From the NCBI GenBank assembly GCA_902766955.1, contig CACXFM010000064.1, positions 1-32,925 on the forward strand: 32,925 nucleotides of DNA, in the 5' to 3' direction. A program made the position numbers and the translations under genes. Below the pieces are notes generated by a model. That model saw only the letters and a list, made by a program, of their open reading frames with translations, did not search any database and was not told the DNA's origin. Source of the stretch: an uncultured Lachnospiraceae bacterium. Lineage in GTDB: Bacteria; Bacillota; Clostridia; Lachnospirales; Lachnospiraceae. This document shows, one piece after another, positions 7,372 through 16,049 of this stretch; the first letter of the stretch is position 1; each line of letters begins with the position of its first letter.

Positions 7372-8664
7372 TCAAAAAGACAGCCTCTCTGCTTCGGATA
7401 CAAGAGAGGTGGTGCCGAGAATGACCACCGGGCTGCAGGCCCGAAGGGCCAGCGCACAGGCTTCCGGCAGCGATTCCGTCCGGACGGCATTGATCCCTTC
7501 TTCCAGAAGCTTCTGTCTCTGCACCTCACTAAAACGATAATGCGGGTTCTGCGATTTGGTCAGAATCAGGCATCCCGCGGCATCCTTCATGGCGCGGGCG
7601 ACACCGGCATAATCTTTATCATCCGGGATCCCGATGATCACGGCCGGTTTCTCTATGCCCAGCCTGCGGAGCGCATCCAGGACGGGGCCGCAGCTGGCCG
7701 GATGGATACACGCGTCCAGAAGGACAAAGGGATCCTCTGACAAAACTTCCATCCTCCCCGGCCACGAAAGAGAGGACAGTCTCTCCCGCACGGCCTGCTC
7801 ATCCGTCAGTCCCGCGATTTCTCTGCACGCGGCCATGGCCAGCGCACAGTTGCGCGCCTGGTGCTCTCCCAGAAGCGGGACTGCCATATCCCGGCAGACG
7901 GAATCCCGGAAGACCACATCAAACACCATGCCCCGGGCAGTCCACCTGATCTTTTCCGCCCGGAAATCTCTCCCGTATTCCCGGAGTGGAACTCCCTTTC
8001 CGGCGGCCCGCTCCCGCAGAATCTCCATCACGCGCCCGCTCTGCGGTGCCGTGAAGGCACACCTCTCATATCCCGTAATGACGTGCGCCTTGTCCTGCGC
8101 AATCTCCTCCGGGGTATCCCCCAGTTCCCGCGTGTGTTCCGCGAAAATACTGTTTATCACCGCGTATTCATGGCGGATCTGAGTGACATCGTCATACCGG
8201 GCGCCCTTCCCGCACTCGAAGATGTTAAATGCGGTCCCTTTCTTCCGGAAGTAATCCAGCGCAAACACCGCCTGAATCCCGACCGGACTGATGCAGACGC
8301 CGTCCGGCAGTTCCGAATCAATCCGGGTGATCTCCGCTTCCAGATCCGTCATGCCCGCCGCGAACTCCTCATCCGTGCAGGGGATGCCGCCGACTCTGAA
8401 CCGCTCGCAGAAATCAGTGAGATGCGGACTCGTCATGAGGCCGGTCTTCATCCGGCAGCCCAGGATCTCCGACATCATGACCGCCGCGGATCCCTTGCCT
8501 TTGCTTCCCGTGATGACAGCGCAGGGAGTCCCGCATCTTGCCAGAATCATCTCTTCCGTCAGTTCCGGATGCCGCTTCCGGGCATCCCGGGCATGATAGT
8601 CCATGAAAGGTTCGGCTTTCAGATAAGACCTGTATACAAACGCTTCCGCTTCCTGTCTGTTCAT
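7372..8664 (-). CDS. FolC-like Mur ligase family protein, probable non-folate amide ligase
   Basis: The 430-residue protein has the Mur-ligase plan: an ATP-binding loop GSKGKGS (53-59), MTSPHLTDFCERFRVGG (the FolC-type TSPH-ERxRxxG motif), ECGKGARYDDVT, and a conserved lysine in EEIAQDKAHVI. Folylpolyglutamate synthases usually read GTNGKGS and DGAHN in these places; here they are GSKGKGS and DACIHPAS. The changed motifs suggest the acceptor is not folate. It starts 3 bases after the stop of a RimK-like ATP-grasp ligase, so the two are probably co-translated and may act on the same substrate. The beta-mannosidase gene follows. It could still be a divergent FolC; the family call is firm, the substrate unknown. 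Confidence 0.75.
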   Translation of the reverse strand: MNRQEAEAFVYRSYLKAEPFMDYHARDARKRHPELTEEMILARCGTPCAVITGSKGKGSAAVMMSEILGCRMKTGLMTSPHLTDFCERFRVGGIPCTDEEFAAGMTDLEAEITRIDSELPDGVCISPVGIQAVFALDYFRKKGTAFNIFECGKGARYDDVTQIRHEYAVINSIFAEHTRELGDTPEEIAQDKAHVITGYERCAFTAPQSGRVMEILRERAAGKGVPLREYGRDFRAEKIRWTARGMVFDVVFRDSVCRDMAVPLLGEHQARNCALAMAACREIAGLTDEQAVRERLSSLSWPGRMEVLSEDPFVLLDACIHPASCGPVLDALRRLGIEKPAVIIGIPDDKDYAGVARAMKDAAGCLILTKSQNPHYRFSEVQRQKLLEEGINAVRTESLPEACALALRACSPVVILGTTSLVSEAERLSF

Positions 8665-8667
8665 CCC

Positions 8668-9516
8668 TCAAAAATCTCTCCGGATCATTTCCATCACCGC
8701 CCCGGCGATGTTGATTCCCGTGGCCTTCTCGATCCCTTCGATTCCGGGCATCACGTTGATCTCGCAGAAAACATAGCCGTCCTCCCCGAAGAGAAGATCG
8801 ATTCCCGCACAATCGAGCCCGGTCTCCTCATACAGATCCCTGGCAGCCGTGCGGAGCACCTCCGTCACATCATACGGCTCCACCTCCGCCCCGAGTGCGA
8901 CATTTGCCCGGAAATCCCCCCTGGATTTCCGCTGCATACAGGCCACTGCTTCCCCCCGCATGCTGAACAGTCTGAGATCCCGTCCGCTGCTCGCGGCGAT
9001 GAATTCCTCAAACAGCCACTCGCGCGCGATGCCGAACCTGCTGCACAGCATCTGCAGATCCGATCTCTCCCGGATCAGGAAGACCTCCTCTCCCATCGAG
9101 CTCTCGGTTCCTTTTGCCACGGCGGGCAGTCCGGTCAGGCGCTCAAGAGTCTCAAGAGGAATGAGCGGGGTCGCCAGCACATAGCGCGGGATCCGGAATG
9201 ATCCGGAGTGCAGCCGCTTCACCTGCTCGTACTTATTCACGTACAGAGTGCATGCCTCCGGGGAATTATAGCTTCGTTCCGCCAGCGCATTGACGCACTC
9301 CCTGAGCCTGCCCCATTTGCAGCGGTTGATCACGAACGATCTCTTCCGCAGGAGGTCTCCGCAGTTATAGACGCCGTCTGCGGTGACGAACGTGTCATGG
9401 ATCCCGGAGATCATGACATCCATCCCCAGCGCCTGTCCTTCCGCGGCAAGCCGGTTGCAGGTATATGCGTTTGTCATGTGGTTATATTTTTCGATAATGT
9501 ATCCGTCTGTTTTCAT
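8668..9516 (-). CDS. RimK-like ATP-grasp amino-acid ligase
   Basis: The 282-residue protein has the ATP-grasp layout: an N-terminal pre-grasp domain (1-95), a central lid with AVAKGTESSMGEEVFLI, and a C-terminal catalytic part with GRDLRLFSMRG, SRGDFRANVALG, GIDLLFGEDGYVFCEINVMPG. The D-R-L-F, R-x-N and E-x-N residues are the ATP/Mg ligands of the RimK/LysX/MptN group, which add glutamate or other amino acids to protein or small-molecule carboxylates. The acceptor is not predictable. The promoter's -10 box ends about 10 bases before the ATG, so the mRNA would be nearly leaderless. The gene is followed at 3 bases by the FolC-like ligase. Confidence 0.82.
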   Translation of the reverse strand: MKTDGYIIEKYNHMTNAYTCNRLAAEGQALGMDVMISGIHDTFVTADGVYNCGDLLRKRSFVINRCKWGRLRECVNALAERSYNSPEACTLYVNKYEQVKRLHSGSFRIPRYVLATPLIPLETLERLTGLPAVAKGTESSMGEEVFLIRERSDLQMLCSRFGIAREWLFEEFIAASSGRDLRLFSMRGEAVACMQRKSRGDFRANVALGAEVEPYDVTEVLRTAARDLYEETGLDCAGIDLLFGEDGYVFCEINVMPGIEGIEKATGINIAGAVMEMIRRDF

Positions 9517-9526
9517 CTTAAGCTGT

Positions 9527-9555
9527 ATTATAGCATACGCTTTTCGGATTGTCAG
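9527..9555 (-). promoter_or_regulatory. Promoter of the rimK-like gene
   Basis: On the minus strand CTGACA (9555-9550) and TATAAT (9532-9527) are 17 bp apart, and TGC before TATAAT gives an extended -10. Transcription would begin near 9520, about 4 bases before the ATG at 9516, and no ribosome site is possible in so short a leader. Confidence 0.6.
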
Positions 9556-9577
9556 AATCGCATCTCCTCTTTATAAT
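9549..9577 (+). promoter_or_regulatory. Promoter of the GT2 gene, overlapping the divergent promoter
   Basis: TTGTCA (9549-9554) and TATAAT (9572-9577) are 17 bp apart, giving a leader of about 35 bases. The -35 box occupies the same five base pairs as the -35 of the divergent rimK-like promoter, so polymerase can probably not sit on both at once. Confidence 0.6.
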
Positions 9578-9618
9578 GGAAAAAAAACCTGCTCCGCCAG
9601 GTCTGCAGAGGTGACACA

Positions 9619-10551
9619 TTGTCAGAAGAAAGGAACGGAGCGCTGCTCTCCTGCATCATCCCCGCTTATAACGAAGAAGAAATGATTCCCCGCACGGCTG
9701 CAAAGCTGACTGAGGTTCTGGACGGAGCCGGCATTCCCTTCGAGCTCCTCTTCATCAATGACGGTTCCCGCGACGGCACCTGGGCACAGATCCTTGCGGC
9801 CGCTGACGCTGATCCGAGAATTCACGGGATCTGTTTCAGCCGCAATTTCGGCAAGGAATCCGCCATGTTTGCCGGCCTCGAAAAAGCGGCCGGGGACTGC
9901 TGCGTCGTGCTGGACTGTGATCTCCAGCATCCGCCGGAAAAAATCCCCGAGATGTACCGTCTCTGGCAGGACGGCTTTGATGTCGTGGAAGGTATCAAAA
10001 ACACGAGGGGCGACGAGACTGCTTTCTACCGTTTTTCGGCCGGCACCTTCTACCGGCTGATCAGCAGAACCAGCGGCATTGATATGGAAGCTTCCTCCGA
10101 TTTCAAGCTTCTGGACCGGAAGGTCGTGGATACATTGAACCGGATGCCGGAGAGAAATGTCTTCTTCAGGGCCTTAAGCTACTGGGTCGGATTCCGGAAG
10201 ACAGAGGTCTCCTACGATGTGCAGAGCCGTCCCGCCGGGAACAGCAAATGGTCCACGCGCTCACTCATCCGCTATGCCCTCAATAACATCTGCTCCTTCT
10301 CGTCGTGGCCTCTCCACCTGGTTACGTTTCTCGGCGTCATTGCCCTCATCATCGCACTGGTTTTTTCGGTGGAAACACTGATCCGGGTGGCCATGGGCAA
10401 TTCTTTAGGCGGCTTTCCGACAGTGATCATCCTTTTGCTGTTCATGTCCAGTCTCATCATGATCAGCCTCGGTATCATCGGTTTTTATATTGAGAGGATT
10501 TATGAAGAAGTCAAGGGCCGTCCCAGATATATTATCAGCGAATACAGATGA
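9619..10551 (+). CDS. GtrB/DPM1-like family 2 glycosyltransferase with two C-terminal membrane helices
   Basis: The 310-residue protein carries a GT2 domain in residues 1-225: SCIIPAYNEEE, FINDGSRDGT, FSRNFGKESAMFAGL and the DCDLQHPP metal motif. Two membrane helices follow at about 232-255 and 265-292. This arrangement is typical of enzymes that move glucose or another sugar from a nucleotide donor to undecaprenyl phosphate on the inner face (GtrB, CsbB). The start is TTG at 9619, preceded by AGAGGTG; the next in-frame ATG would remove the first conserved strand. It overlaps the following deacetylase gene by 4 bases (ATGA). A flipped sugar-lipid could feed the nearby GtrII-like enzyme. Confidence 0.87.
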   Translation: MSEERNGALLSCIIPAYNEEEMIPRTAAKLTEVLDGAGIPFELLFINDGSRDGTWAQILAAADADPRIHGICFSRNFGKESAMFAGLEKAAGDCCVVLDCDLQHPPEKIPEMYRLWQDGFDVVEGIKNTRGDETAFYRFSAGTFYRLISRTSGIDMEASSDFKLLDRKVVDTLNRMPERNVFFRALSYWVGFRKTEVSYDVQSRPAGNSKWSTRSLIRYALNNICSFSSWPLHLVTFLGVIALIIALVFSVETLIRVAMGNSLGGFPTVIILLLFMSSLIMISLGIIGFYIERIYEEVKGRPRYIISEYR

Positions 10552-11468
10552 AACAGAGTCAGAAAAAGAAAAGAAAACCTATAACAGACGATATGATAAC
10601 TGAATTCCACGCGGACGATTTCGGTTATTTCCGCGGCCAGAGCGGGCGGATTCTCGCCTGCAGCAGGAAGGGAGTTCTGAACGGGATCAGTCTCTTCGCA
10701 AACGGCGAAGACCTGGATCAGTGCCTCGGAATGCTCTCCGGCTGCGAACTCCGTCTGTCCGTGCACCTGAACCTGATGACAGGGCGCAGTCTGTCTCCCG
10801 CCGCTTCGATTCCTCTCCTCACAGACAGTGACGGCGTCTTCCGCGCGCATTTCCGCGATCTCGTCCTCTGCTTCTTAAGCGGCAGGCGCAGAGACTACAA
10901 AGAGCAGATAAAAACCGAATTCAGGGCGCAGATCCGCCGTCTCCTTCCGCTCTTTGAGGAACGCGGCATGCCGCTCCGTCTGGACGGTCATGCTCACTGG
11001 CATATGATCCCCGTCGCATTTGACGCCATGATGGAGCTTGTGCGCGACGAATTTCCGCAGACGGCATATATCAGAATCCCGGTGGAATCACCCGCCGTTT
11101 ACATAAGGCATCTGCGCGATATTCTGCCCGTTCCCCCGCTCAATCTCGCCAAGTGCCTGATTCTCATGCTTTTCGCCCGCAGAAACTTACGCAAGTGGAG
11201 GCGGGAAACGGAAAAGATGGAGCGGAAGGTATTTCTCGGCGTTCTGTTCTCAGGGTGCTTCGACATCAGACGCGCCCGGGCCGTCCTGCCTTCGGCGCAG
11301 GCATATGCCCGGAAAACAGGCCGCGGTCTGGAGCTTCTGGCGCATCCGGGCAGCGTGCGTGAAGCGGAAGACCTGGCCAGAGTCACAAATGAAGATGACC
11401 GCAGATTTTTTACCGACAGGGGCAGATTAAAAGAAGCGGCCATGTTCCGGCATCTGCGCGGGAACTGA
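10548..11468 (+). CDS. ChbG/HpnK (YdjC-like) carbohydrate deacetylase
   Basis: The 306-residue protein has the YdjC-fold motifs: EFHADDFG near residue 20 (metal and catalytic Asp), SVHLNLMTG about residue 75, and DGHAHWHMIP about residue 146. These HxDD and HxHxH elements bind a divalent metal. Family members remove N-acetyl groups from chitooligosaccharides (ChbG) or from glucosaminyl hopanoids (HpnK). The 4-base overlap with the GT2 gene shows co-translation, and this points to a lipid-linked or wall-bound N-acetyl sugar as substrate (inference). No signal peptide is present, so it acts in the cytosol or at the inner membrane face. Confidence 0.85.
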   Translation: MKQSQKKKRKPITDDMITEFHADDFGYFRGQSGRILACSRKGVLNGISLFANGEDLDQCLGMLSGCELRLSVHLNLMTGRSLSPAASIPLLTDSDGVFRAHFRDLVLCFLSGRRRDYKEQIKTEFRAQIRRLLPLFEERGMPLRLDGHAHWHMIPVAFDAMMELVRDEFPQTAYIRIPVESPAVYIRHLRDILPVPPLNLAKCLILMLFARRNLRKWRRETEKMERKVFLGVLFSGCFDIRRARAVLPSAQAYARKTGRGLELLAHPGSVREAEDLARVTNEDDRRFFTDRGRLKEAAMFRHLRGN

Positions 11469-11505
11469 TCATTGTGCCCGGCTCCTCCCGCAAAAGCGCG
11501 CTTTC

Positions 11506-13095
11506 TCACGAAAGCCGCACGATCACCAGATCCTTTTCCATTCTGACGACCGATCCGTCTGCCGGCCACACCGGCATGCGCGCGGCCGCTTTTTCCGCCC
11601 GCGCCATCTCTTTCTCCGACGGATCCCGGTAATCGTACCCCATGCTGTTCCAGTATCCGGTCACACGTTTTGACACCGCGCCCGGTATATGGGCATCCCA
11701 CTCATAAAACGAATAACCGACGGCATTTCCCTTCAGCATGGAGCCGTTTAAGAGCGGTGACCAGCTGCCGATGACAGCGACTCTGGCGTCATCAGGTGCC
11801 CCGCTCCTGCGGATTTCCAGCAGGATCTCCTCCGTCATCGCGGCCTCCTGCTGCTTCACATTATATTCCGTATAATACAGCCGGTTGGCCCTCACGATGT
11901 CCTTTCTCAGGCACAGGAGGAAGAGAAGACAGGCTGCTCCTGTAAGAATCAGGCTCAGATTTCTTCTGAAAAAGGCAGGCAGCTTCCCCTCGTCGGACAG
12001 CTGCTTCAGACCCTCAGCCGCATAGCTGACCGCTAAAAGGAGGCCGGCGGCCCCCGTAAACGGCAGCGCCCATTCACTTCTCGCCGGGGACACCGCGCCG
12101 ACAATAAACAGGAGGAAGAAGGGGGAAATCAGATAGACGGCCATGGCGGGCACGACAAAACCGAACCGCCTCCTTCCCCGGAAGAAGTCAGCCGCGGTTT
12201 TTATGCCAAGCACAAAAACCGCTGCCACCGTAAACGGATACGTGCGGTTATACCAGATCTGGTTCAGCCGAAGCCTGTCTTTGATCACACGCAGAATTCC
12301 TTTTATGAGCTCCTCTGACGGAACTCTGCCCCACAGGATCATCTGGTCGGTATACGAAGTGGCCTCAACGCCGGTGAATGCACGCACGGCTGCGGCCCCC
12401 GCTTTCATCCCCGCAAGTCCGACCAGGAATACCAGCACCAGCCGCACACAGACCGAAAAGGACTCCGACGGGCTTCTCTCACAGTTTTTCAGCGTGACGA
12501 ACAGATAGGAGACAATGCTGGCGCAGACATACATCGCCACGAAGGACTGGTACGTCGCGAAGCTCCAGATCAGACAGACTGCCGAAATCACAAGATCTGA
12601 AAAGTGCTTCTCCTCGATCCATCTCCATTCAAAGAAGAGTGCGCTCACGGCGAGCAGCATGCCGAACATGACTTCCGCGGATTCCAGCCTGAAGTTGATT
12701 TTTTCCACGACTGGCGTACTCGCAAAGAAATAGACGGGGACGGCAAAAGCCAGGCCGCACACGGACAGACCGCCCAGGTCCGATAAGTGGCGGAACAGGA
12801 CGATCATCATGCTTCCGGCAGCCAGGGCCCAGAAAATCATCAGAAAAGACTCAAACCCCGGCACCAGGTTCATCACGCCGAAAATCTTCTTTGTGAGCAC
12901 GAGCCCCCACCTGTCAATCGAAATCCACTGCGGATAAAATGCCAGCTGGTGCGCCAGCATGTCCTCCGTATCAATCGAATAGGAAAAATGCGAGGCCATA
13001 AACCCGTATGTCAGAATCACGCCGGCGGCCAGAAAGGCCAGCGAACGTTTTTCCCTCTGAAGACAGTTCTTTATAATCTCAAGATTCTCTCTCAT
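11506..13095 (-). CDS. GtrII-like membrane glucosyltransferase (Glucos_trans_II family)
   Basis: The 529-residue protein has about ten to twelve membrane segments and a 90-residue extracytoplasmic C-terminal tail. Near residue 42, YSIDTEDML carries the acidic motif expected in the first outer loop of GT-C enzymes, followed by YPQWISIDRWG, typical of the GtrII/Glucos_trans_II family. These enzymes transfer glucose from undecaprenyl-phosphate-glucose to a surface polymer. It is convergent with the ChbG/GT2 pair, 37 bases away. In the usual scheme, GtrB makes the sugar-lipid and GtrII uses it outside. A GtrA-like flippase is not in the window. Confidence 0.8.
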   Translation of the reverse strand: MRENLEIIKNCLQREKRSLAFLAAGVILTYGFMASHFSYSIDTEDMLAHQLAFYPQWISIDRWGLVLTKKIFGVMNLVPGFESFLMIFWALAAGSMMIVLFRHLSDLGGLSVCGLAFAVPVYFFASTPVVEKINFRLESAEVMFGMLLAVSALFFEWRWIEEKHFSDLVISAVCLIWSFATYQSFVAMYVCASIVSYLFVTLKNCERSPSESFSVCVRLVLVFLVGLAGMKAGAAAVRAFTGVEATSYTDQMILWGRVPSEELIKGILRVIKDRLRLNQIWYNRTYPFTVAAVFVLGIKTAADFFRGRRRFGFVVPAMAVYLISPFFLLFIVGAVSPARSEWALPFTGAAGLLLAVSYAAEGLKQLSDEGKLPAFFRRNLSLILTGAACLLFLLCLRKDIVRANRLYYTEYNVKQQEAAMTEEILLEIRRSGAPDDARVAVIGSWSPLLNGSMLKGNAVGYSFYEWDAHIPGAVSKRVTGYWNSMGYDYRDPSEKEMARAEKAAARMPVWPADGSVVRMEKDLVIVRLS

Positions 13096-13188
13096 TCAAA
13101 ACTCCTGCTGATATGTCAGTCTGCACGCTTGCCGCCGGCCGTCCCTCCATGCCCCGCAAAAATAAAGGTGTCGGAGGAATCGGCTGTG

Positions 13189-13197
13189 TGTTATCAT
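13189..13197 (+). promoter_or_regulatory. hflX: Extended -10 promoter for hflX
   Basis: TGTTATCAT (13189-13197) is an extended -10 with one mismatch in TATAAT, 36 bases upstream of the ATG. The -35 position is weak. An AAAGGAC ribosome site precedes the start at 13234. Confidence 0.4.
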
Positions 13198-13233
13198 ACC
13201 GATAAATGACTTTTATTCACAAAGGACGGATTT

Positions 13234-14604
13234 ATGGCTGTATTATTTGGCGCTGATGATATATTGAGCCGCCGGACCGGTGCCGGCGAAAAAGAGCCGG
13301 TCATCCTGGCCGGCGTCTGGAAAACCACCGGCAGGGACTTCGCCTCCGAAGACGACTTTCTGCACTCTCTGGACGAACTCAGAGAACTCGCCCTGGCCTG
13401 CGGCATGGAACCGCTGGCAACCGTGACCCAGCAGCTGCCCGGCATCGACAAGGCGCTCTATGTGCGCTCGGGCAAAGCGGAGGAAATCGCGCTCGCAGCC
13501 TCCGAACTCGGCGCTGTCCGCGTGATCTTCAACGACACGCTCTCCCCCTCCCAGCTGCGGAATCTCCAGAAGCTGCTGAAGGTCCCCGTCATGGACAGGA
13601 CCCGGCTGATCCTGGAAATCTTCGAGACGAGGGCCAGAACCCGGGAAGCAAAGCTCCAGGTGGAACTGGCCAAACTGCAGTACCTGAAGCCGCGGCTCAT
13701 CGGCATGTGGGAGACGCAGAACCGCCAGGGCGGCGCATCCGGCTCCATGTCGACCCGCGGGGAAGGCGAGAAGCAGCTCGAGATCGACCGCCGGACCGTC
13801 GACCACCGCCTGAGTGAGCTCCGCCGCGAACTGTCCGACGTCACCCGCGAGCGGGAAACCCAGCGCAAAAAGCGGCGCATGTCGCGTCTGCCGGTCGTGG
13901 CCCTGATCGGCTACACCAATGCCGGAAAGTCCACCATCATGAATGCCATGCTCGACAGATGGCCTTCCGATACGGATGCGGAGGACCGGAAAGTCTTCGA
14001 AGCGGACATGCTCTTCGCGACGCTGGACACGACGGTCCGCAGGATCCGCGTTGAAAAAGGGCGCGAATTCCTGCTCTCCGACACTGTCGGGTTTATCCAC
14101 AGGCTTCCCACCGCTCTCGTCGAAGCGTTTCACTCGACCCTCGAAGAGGTGGCCGAAGCCGATCTTCTGCTGCAGGTCGTCGACAGTTCAGACGCGCACC
14201 ATATGGATCACATTGCCGTGACCAGGCAGACCGTCGCCGAACTCGGGGCCGGGCATATTCCCATGATCACGGTTTTCAACAAGTCCGATCTGCGGGAGGA
14301 GGCATCTCCCTACCCGCGCCGGGGCCTCATTGAAACAAGTGCCGGCGGAGAGCGGAACGAAAATATCTATATCTCGGCCAAAGATCCCGCATCCATAGAA
14401 CTGCTGACTTCCGTCATTCTGGAAAAGCTCGAGAGCGGCGACGTCACCGAGGAATTCCTGATCCCTTACACAAAGGGAAACGTCCAGGCATTTCTCACGG
14501 AAAATGCGAGAGTCTCCGATATCGAATACCTGAACGAGGGAACAAAAATGACCGTAAGCTGCGGCAGGGAGATCGCGGAGCGGGCCCGGAAGATGCTGTC
14601 GTAA
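13234..14604 (+). CDS. hflX: GTPase HflX
   Basis: The 456-residue protein has an N-terminal HflX domain (about 1-215) and a G domain (216 onward). The N-domain shows FNDTLSPSQLRNLQK and the glycine-rich linker GGASGSMSTRGEGEKQLE (165-182), which is diagnostic of HflX. The G domain has the P-loop GYTNAGKST (226-234), DTVGFI (283-288) and NKSD (349-352). HflX binds the 50S subunit, splits stalled or stress-hibernating ribosomes and can act on antibiotic-bound ribosomes. It is monocistronic, transcribed towards and convergent with tupC. All G-motifs are intact. Confidence 0.95.
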   Translation: MAVLFGADDILSRRTGAGEKEPVILAGVWKTTGRDFASEDDFLHSLDELRELALACGMEPLATVTQQLPGIDKALYVRSGKAEEIALAASELGAVRVIFNDTLSPSQLRNLQKLLKVPVMDRTRLILEIFETRARTREAKLQVELAKLQYLKPRLIGMWETQNRQGGASGSMSTRGEGEKQLEIDRRTVDHRLSELRRELSDVTRERETQRKKRRMSRLPVVALIGYTNAGKSTIMNAMLDRWPSDTDAEDRKVFEADMLFATLDTTVRRIRVEKGREFLLSDTVGFIHRLPTALVEAFHSTLEEVAEADLLLQVVDSSDAHHMDHIAVTRQTVAELGAGHIPMITVFNKSDLREEASPYPRRGLIETSAGGERNENIYISAKDPASIELLTSVILEKLESGDVTEEFLIPYTKGNVQAFLTENARVSDIEYLNEGTKMTVSCGREIAERARKMLS

Positions 14605-14642
14605 GCAGGGTCTGCGGCCCTCAGACGCCGGCTCCCTTTCAC

Positions 14643-15314
14643 TTATCCTTCCGTGATTCTTCCGCCGTAAAAATCCAGAAATCTGCGGGTTTCTTCCTTT
14701 TCGGGATGCCGGAGCACCTGGTCCGCCTTCCCGTGTTCCCTGAGCTCCCCGCGGAAAAAGAAGAGCGCCTCATCCGCCATTCTTCGTGCCTGAGACAGAT
14801 CGTGCGTCACAAGCAGCACGGCGCAGCCGCACTCTCTGCGGTACTCATCGATCAGGCTCTCTGTCCGTACGGCCGCTTCCATCTCCATGGCGGCGGCAGG
14901 CTCGTCCAGAATCAGCAGGTCACAGGGCCGCATCAGGACCCGGGCCAGCGCCATCTTGGCGGTTTCTCCCCCGGACAGAACGGCGGCGGACTGTTTTTTC
15001 AGTTCCGCAAGGCCCAGCGCCTCCATCAGCATTTCCGCTCTTTTCCTGTCGCCTCCGAAAAGGAGGATGTTTTTCTCCACGCTCATCCGGAACGGGAAAC
15101 TTTTCTGCGGCATGTACCGGACGACCTCTTTTCCGTCCGTCACTTTTACGTTTCCGTCCGGCCGGATCACTCCCGCCGCGATTTTGGCATATGTGGATTT
15201 GCCGCTGCCGTTGGGCCCCGCCACCGCATAAATCAGCCCCGGCTCGTAAAACATCTCCGGACAGTTCAGAACGACCCGTCTGCCATATGTCTTTTTACAT
15301 GCTCCGATTCTCAT
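14643..15314 (-). CDS. tupC: Tungstate ABC transporter, ATP-binding subunit
   Basis: This 223-residue ABC ATPase has Walker A GPNGSGKST (33-41), signature LSGGE (113-117), Walker B LLILDEP (133-139) and the switch histidine in LLVTHD (H171). It is shorter than ModC-type ATPases and lacks a C-terminal TOBE molybdate-sensing domain, as in TupC. Its start overlaps the tupB stop by 4 bases (ATGA). The substrate assignment rests on the neighbouring TupA-like binding protein and the tungsten gene context. As the last gene of tupABC it ends 38 bases from convergent hflX. There is no obvious T-run terminator between them. Confidence 0.88.
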   Translation of the reverse strand: MRIGACKKTYGRRVVLNCPEMFYEPGLIYAVAGPNGSGKSTYAKIAAGVIRPDGNVKVTDGKEVVRYMPQKSFPFRMSVEKNILLFGGDRKRAEMLMEALGLAELKKQSAAVLSGGETAKMALARVLMRPCDLLILDEPAAAMEMEAAVRTESLIDEYRRECGCAVLLVTHDLSQARRMADEALFFFRGELREHGKADQVLRHPEKEETRRFLDFYGGRITEG

Positions 15315-15997
15315 CGGCTGAGCCTCCTCTGCATAACGGTTACGGCAATATTAACGAGAAGCGAGATCGCTATCAGAATGATGCCGAGTGCCACACCGAG
15401 CGTAAAATCCCCACGGTTAGTATACAGCATAATCGCCGTCGTCATGACATTTGTTTTCCATGCAATGGCGCCTCCCACCATGGACACGGCCCCCACTTCG
15501 GCGACAGAGCGCGCAAATGCCAGAAGGTAGGTGGAAAACAGCGGATATACGCACTCATTCGCAAGCAGAAGAAGCGTCTTCCAGAAGCCGAAGTCCAGTC
15601 CTTTCGCCGTCTCTTTCACGGTCTGCGCCAGTGAGGATACGTAAGTTTCCATATTGGCGATCACGAGAGGCGTGATCAGAACGACCTGGGCGATAACCAT
15701 AATCGTCACCGTAAAGAGCAGTTTATACTTCCGGAAAGGGCCGACGCCGGAAAACAGCATATACATCAGAAGGCCGCATACGACCGGCGGCATTCCCATA
15801 AGCGTGCGGAAAATGACGACAAAAATGCGGCGTCCCGGAAATTCCGCCGCTCCCAGCCAGATGCCGACGGGCGCTCCTATGAGCAGGGAGATCAGCGAGC
15901 TTGCCAGGCACATCCTGGCCGTGACGAGCAGAATATTTCCGAGTTCCCTGTTTCCCGTCAGAATCAGTTCGATTGCTTTTTGAAGAGAAGTCAGCAC
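15311..15997 (-). CDS. tupB: Tungstate ABC transporter, permease subunit
   Basis: The permease has five to six membrane helices and the binding-protein-dependent permease loop in ANECVYPLFSTYLLAFARSVAEVGAVSMVGG, with the EAA-type motif. The relatives are the TupB/WtpB-like permeases. I chose the GTG at 15997 (228 aa) because GAGG lies about 11 bases upstream and the reading frame before it is polar, unlike a membrane protein start. A GTG at 16042 would add 15 residues rich in Arg/Lys/Asp and has no clear ribosome site. It overlaps tupC by 4 bases and is separated from tupA by a strong GC hairpin. Confidence 0.88.
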   Translation of the reverse strand: MLTSLQKAIELILTGNRELGNILLVTARMCLASSLISLLIGAPVGIWLGAAEFPGRRIFVVIFRTLMGMPPVVCGLLMYMLFSGVGPFRKYKLLFTVTIMVIAQVVLITPLVIANMETYVSSLAQTVKETAKGLDFGFWKTLLLLANECVYPLFSTYLLAFARSVAEVGAVSMVGGAIAWKTNVMTTAIMLYTNRGDFTLGVALGIILIAISLLVNIAVTVMQRRLSR

Positions 15998-16049
15998 TTT
16001 TTTATAATCCTCATCTTTACCCCTGTGCGCCCGCAGACGCACACATGCA

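Noticed and set aside
7861..9201. A 446-codon frame opposite the FolC-like and RimK-like genes
   Set aside because: Spans two real overlapping-operon genes on the other strand, with low-complexity basic composition and no ribosome site.
7372..9516. Split cyanophycin synthetase
   Set aside because: The Mur-like part is FolC-type rather than CphA-type, and neither cyanophycinase nor the CphA domain order is seen.
11493..11504. 12-bp perfect palindrome AAAGCGCGCTTT
   Set aside because: It lies between convergent genes with no loop or T-run and no second copy was noticed in the window; chance is likely.
14605..14642. GTCTG/CAGAC repeat between hflX and tupC
   Set aside because: Only 5 bp with a 7-base loop and no T-run on either side; too weak to call a terminator.
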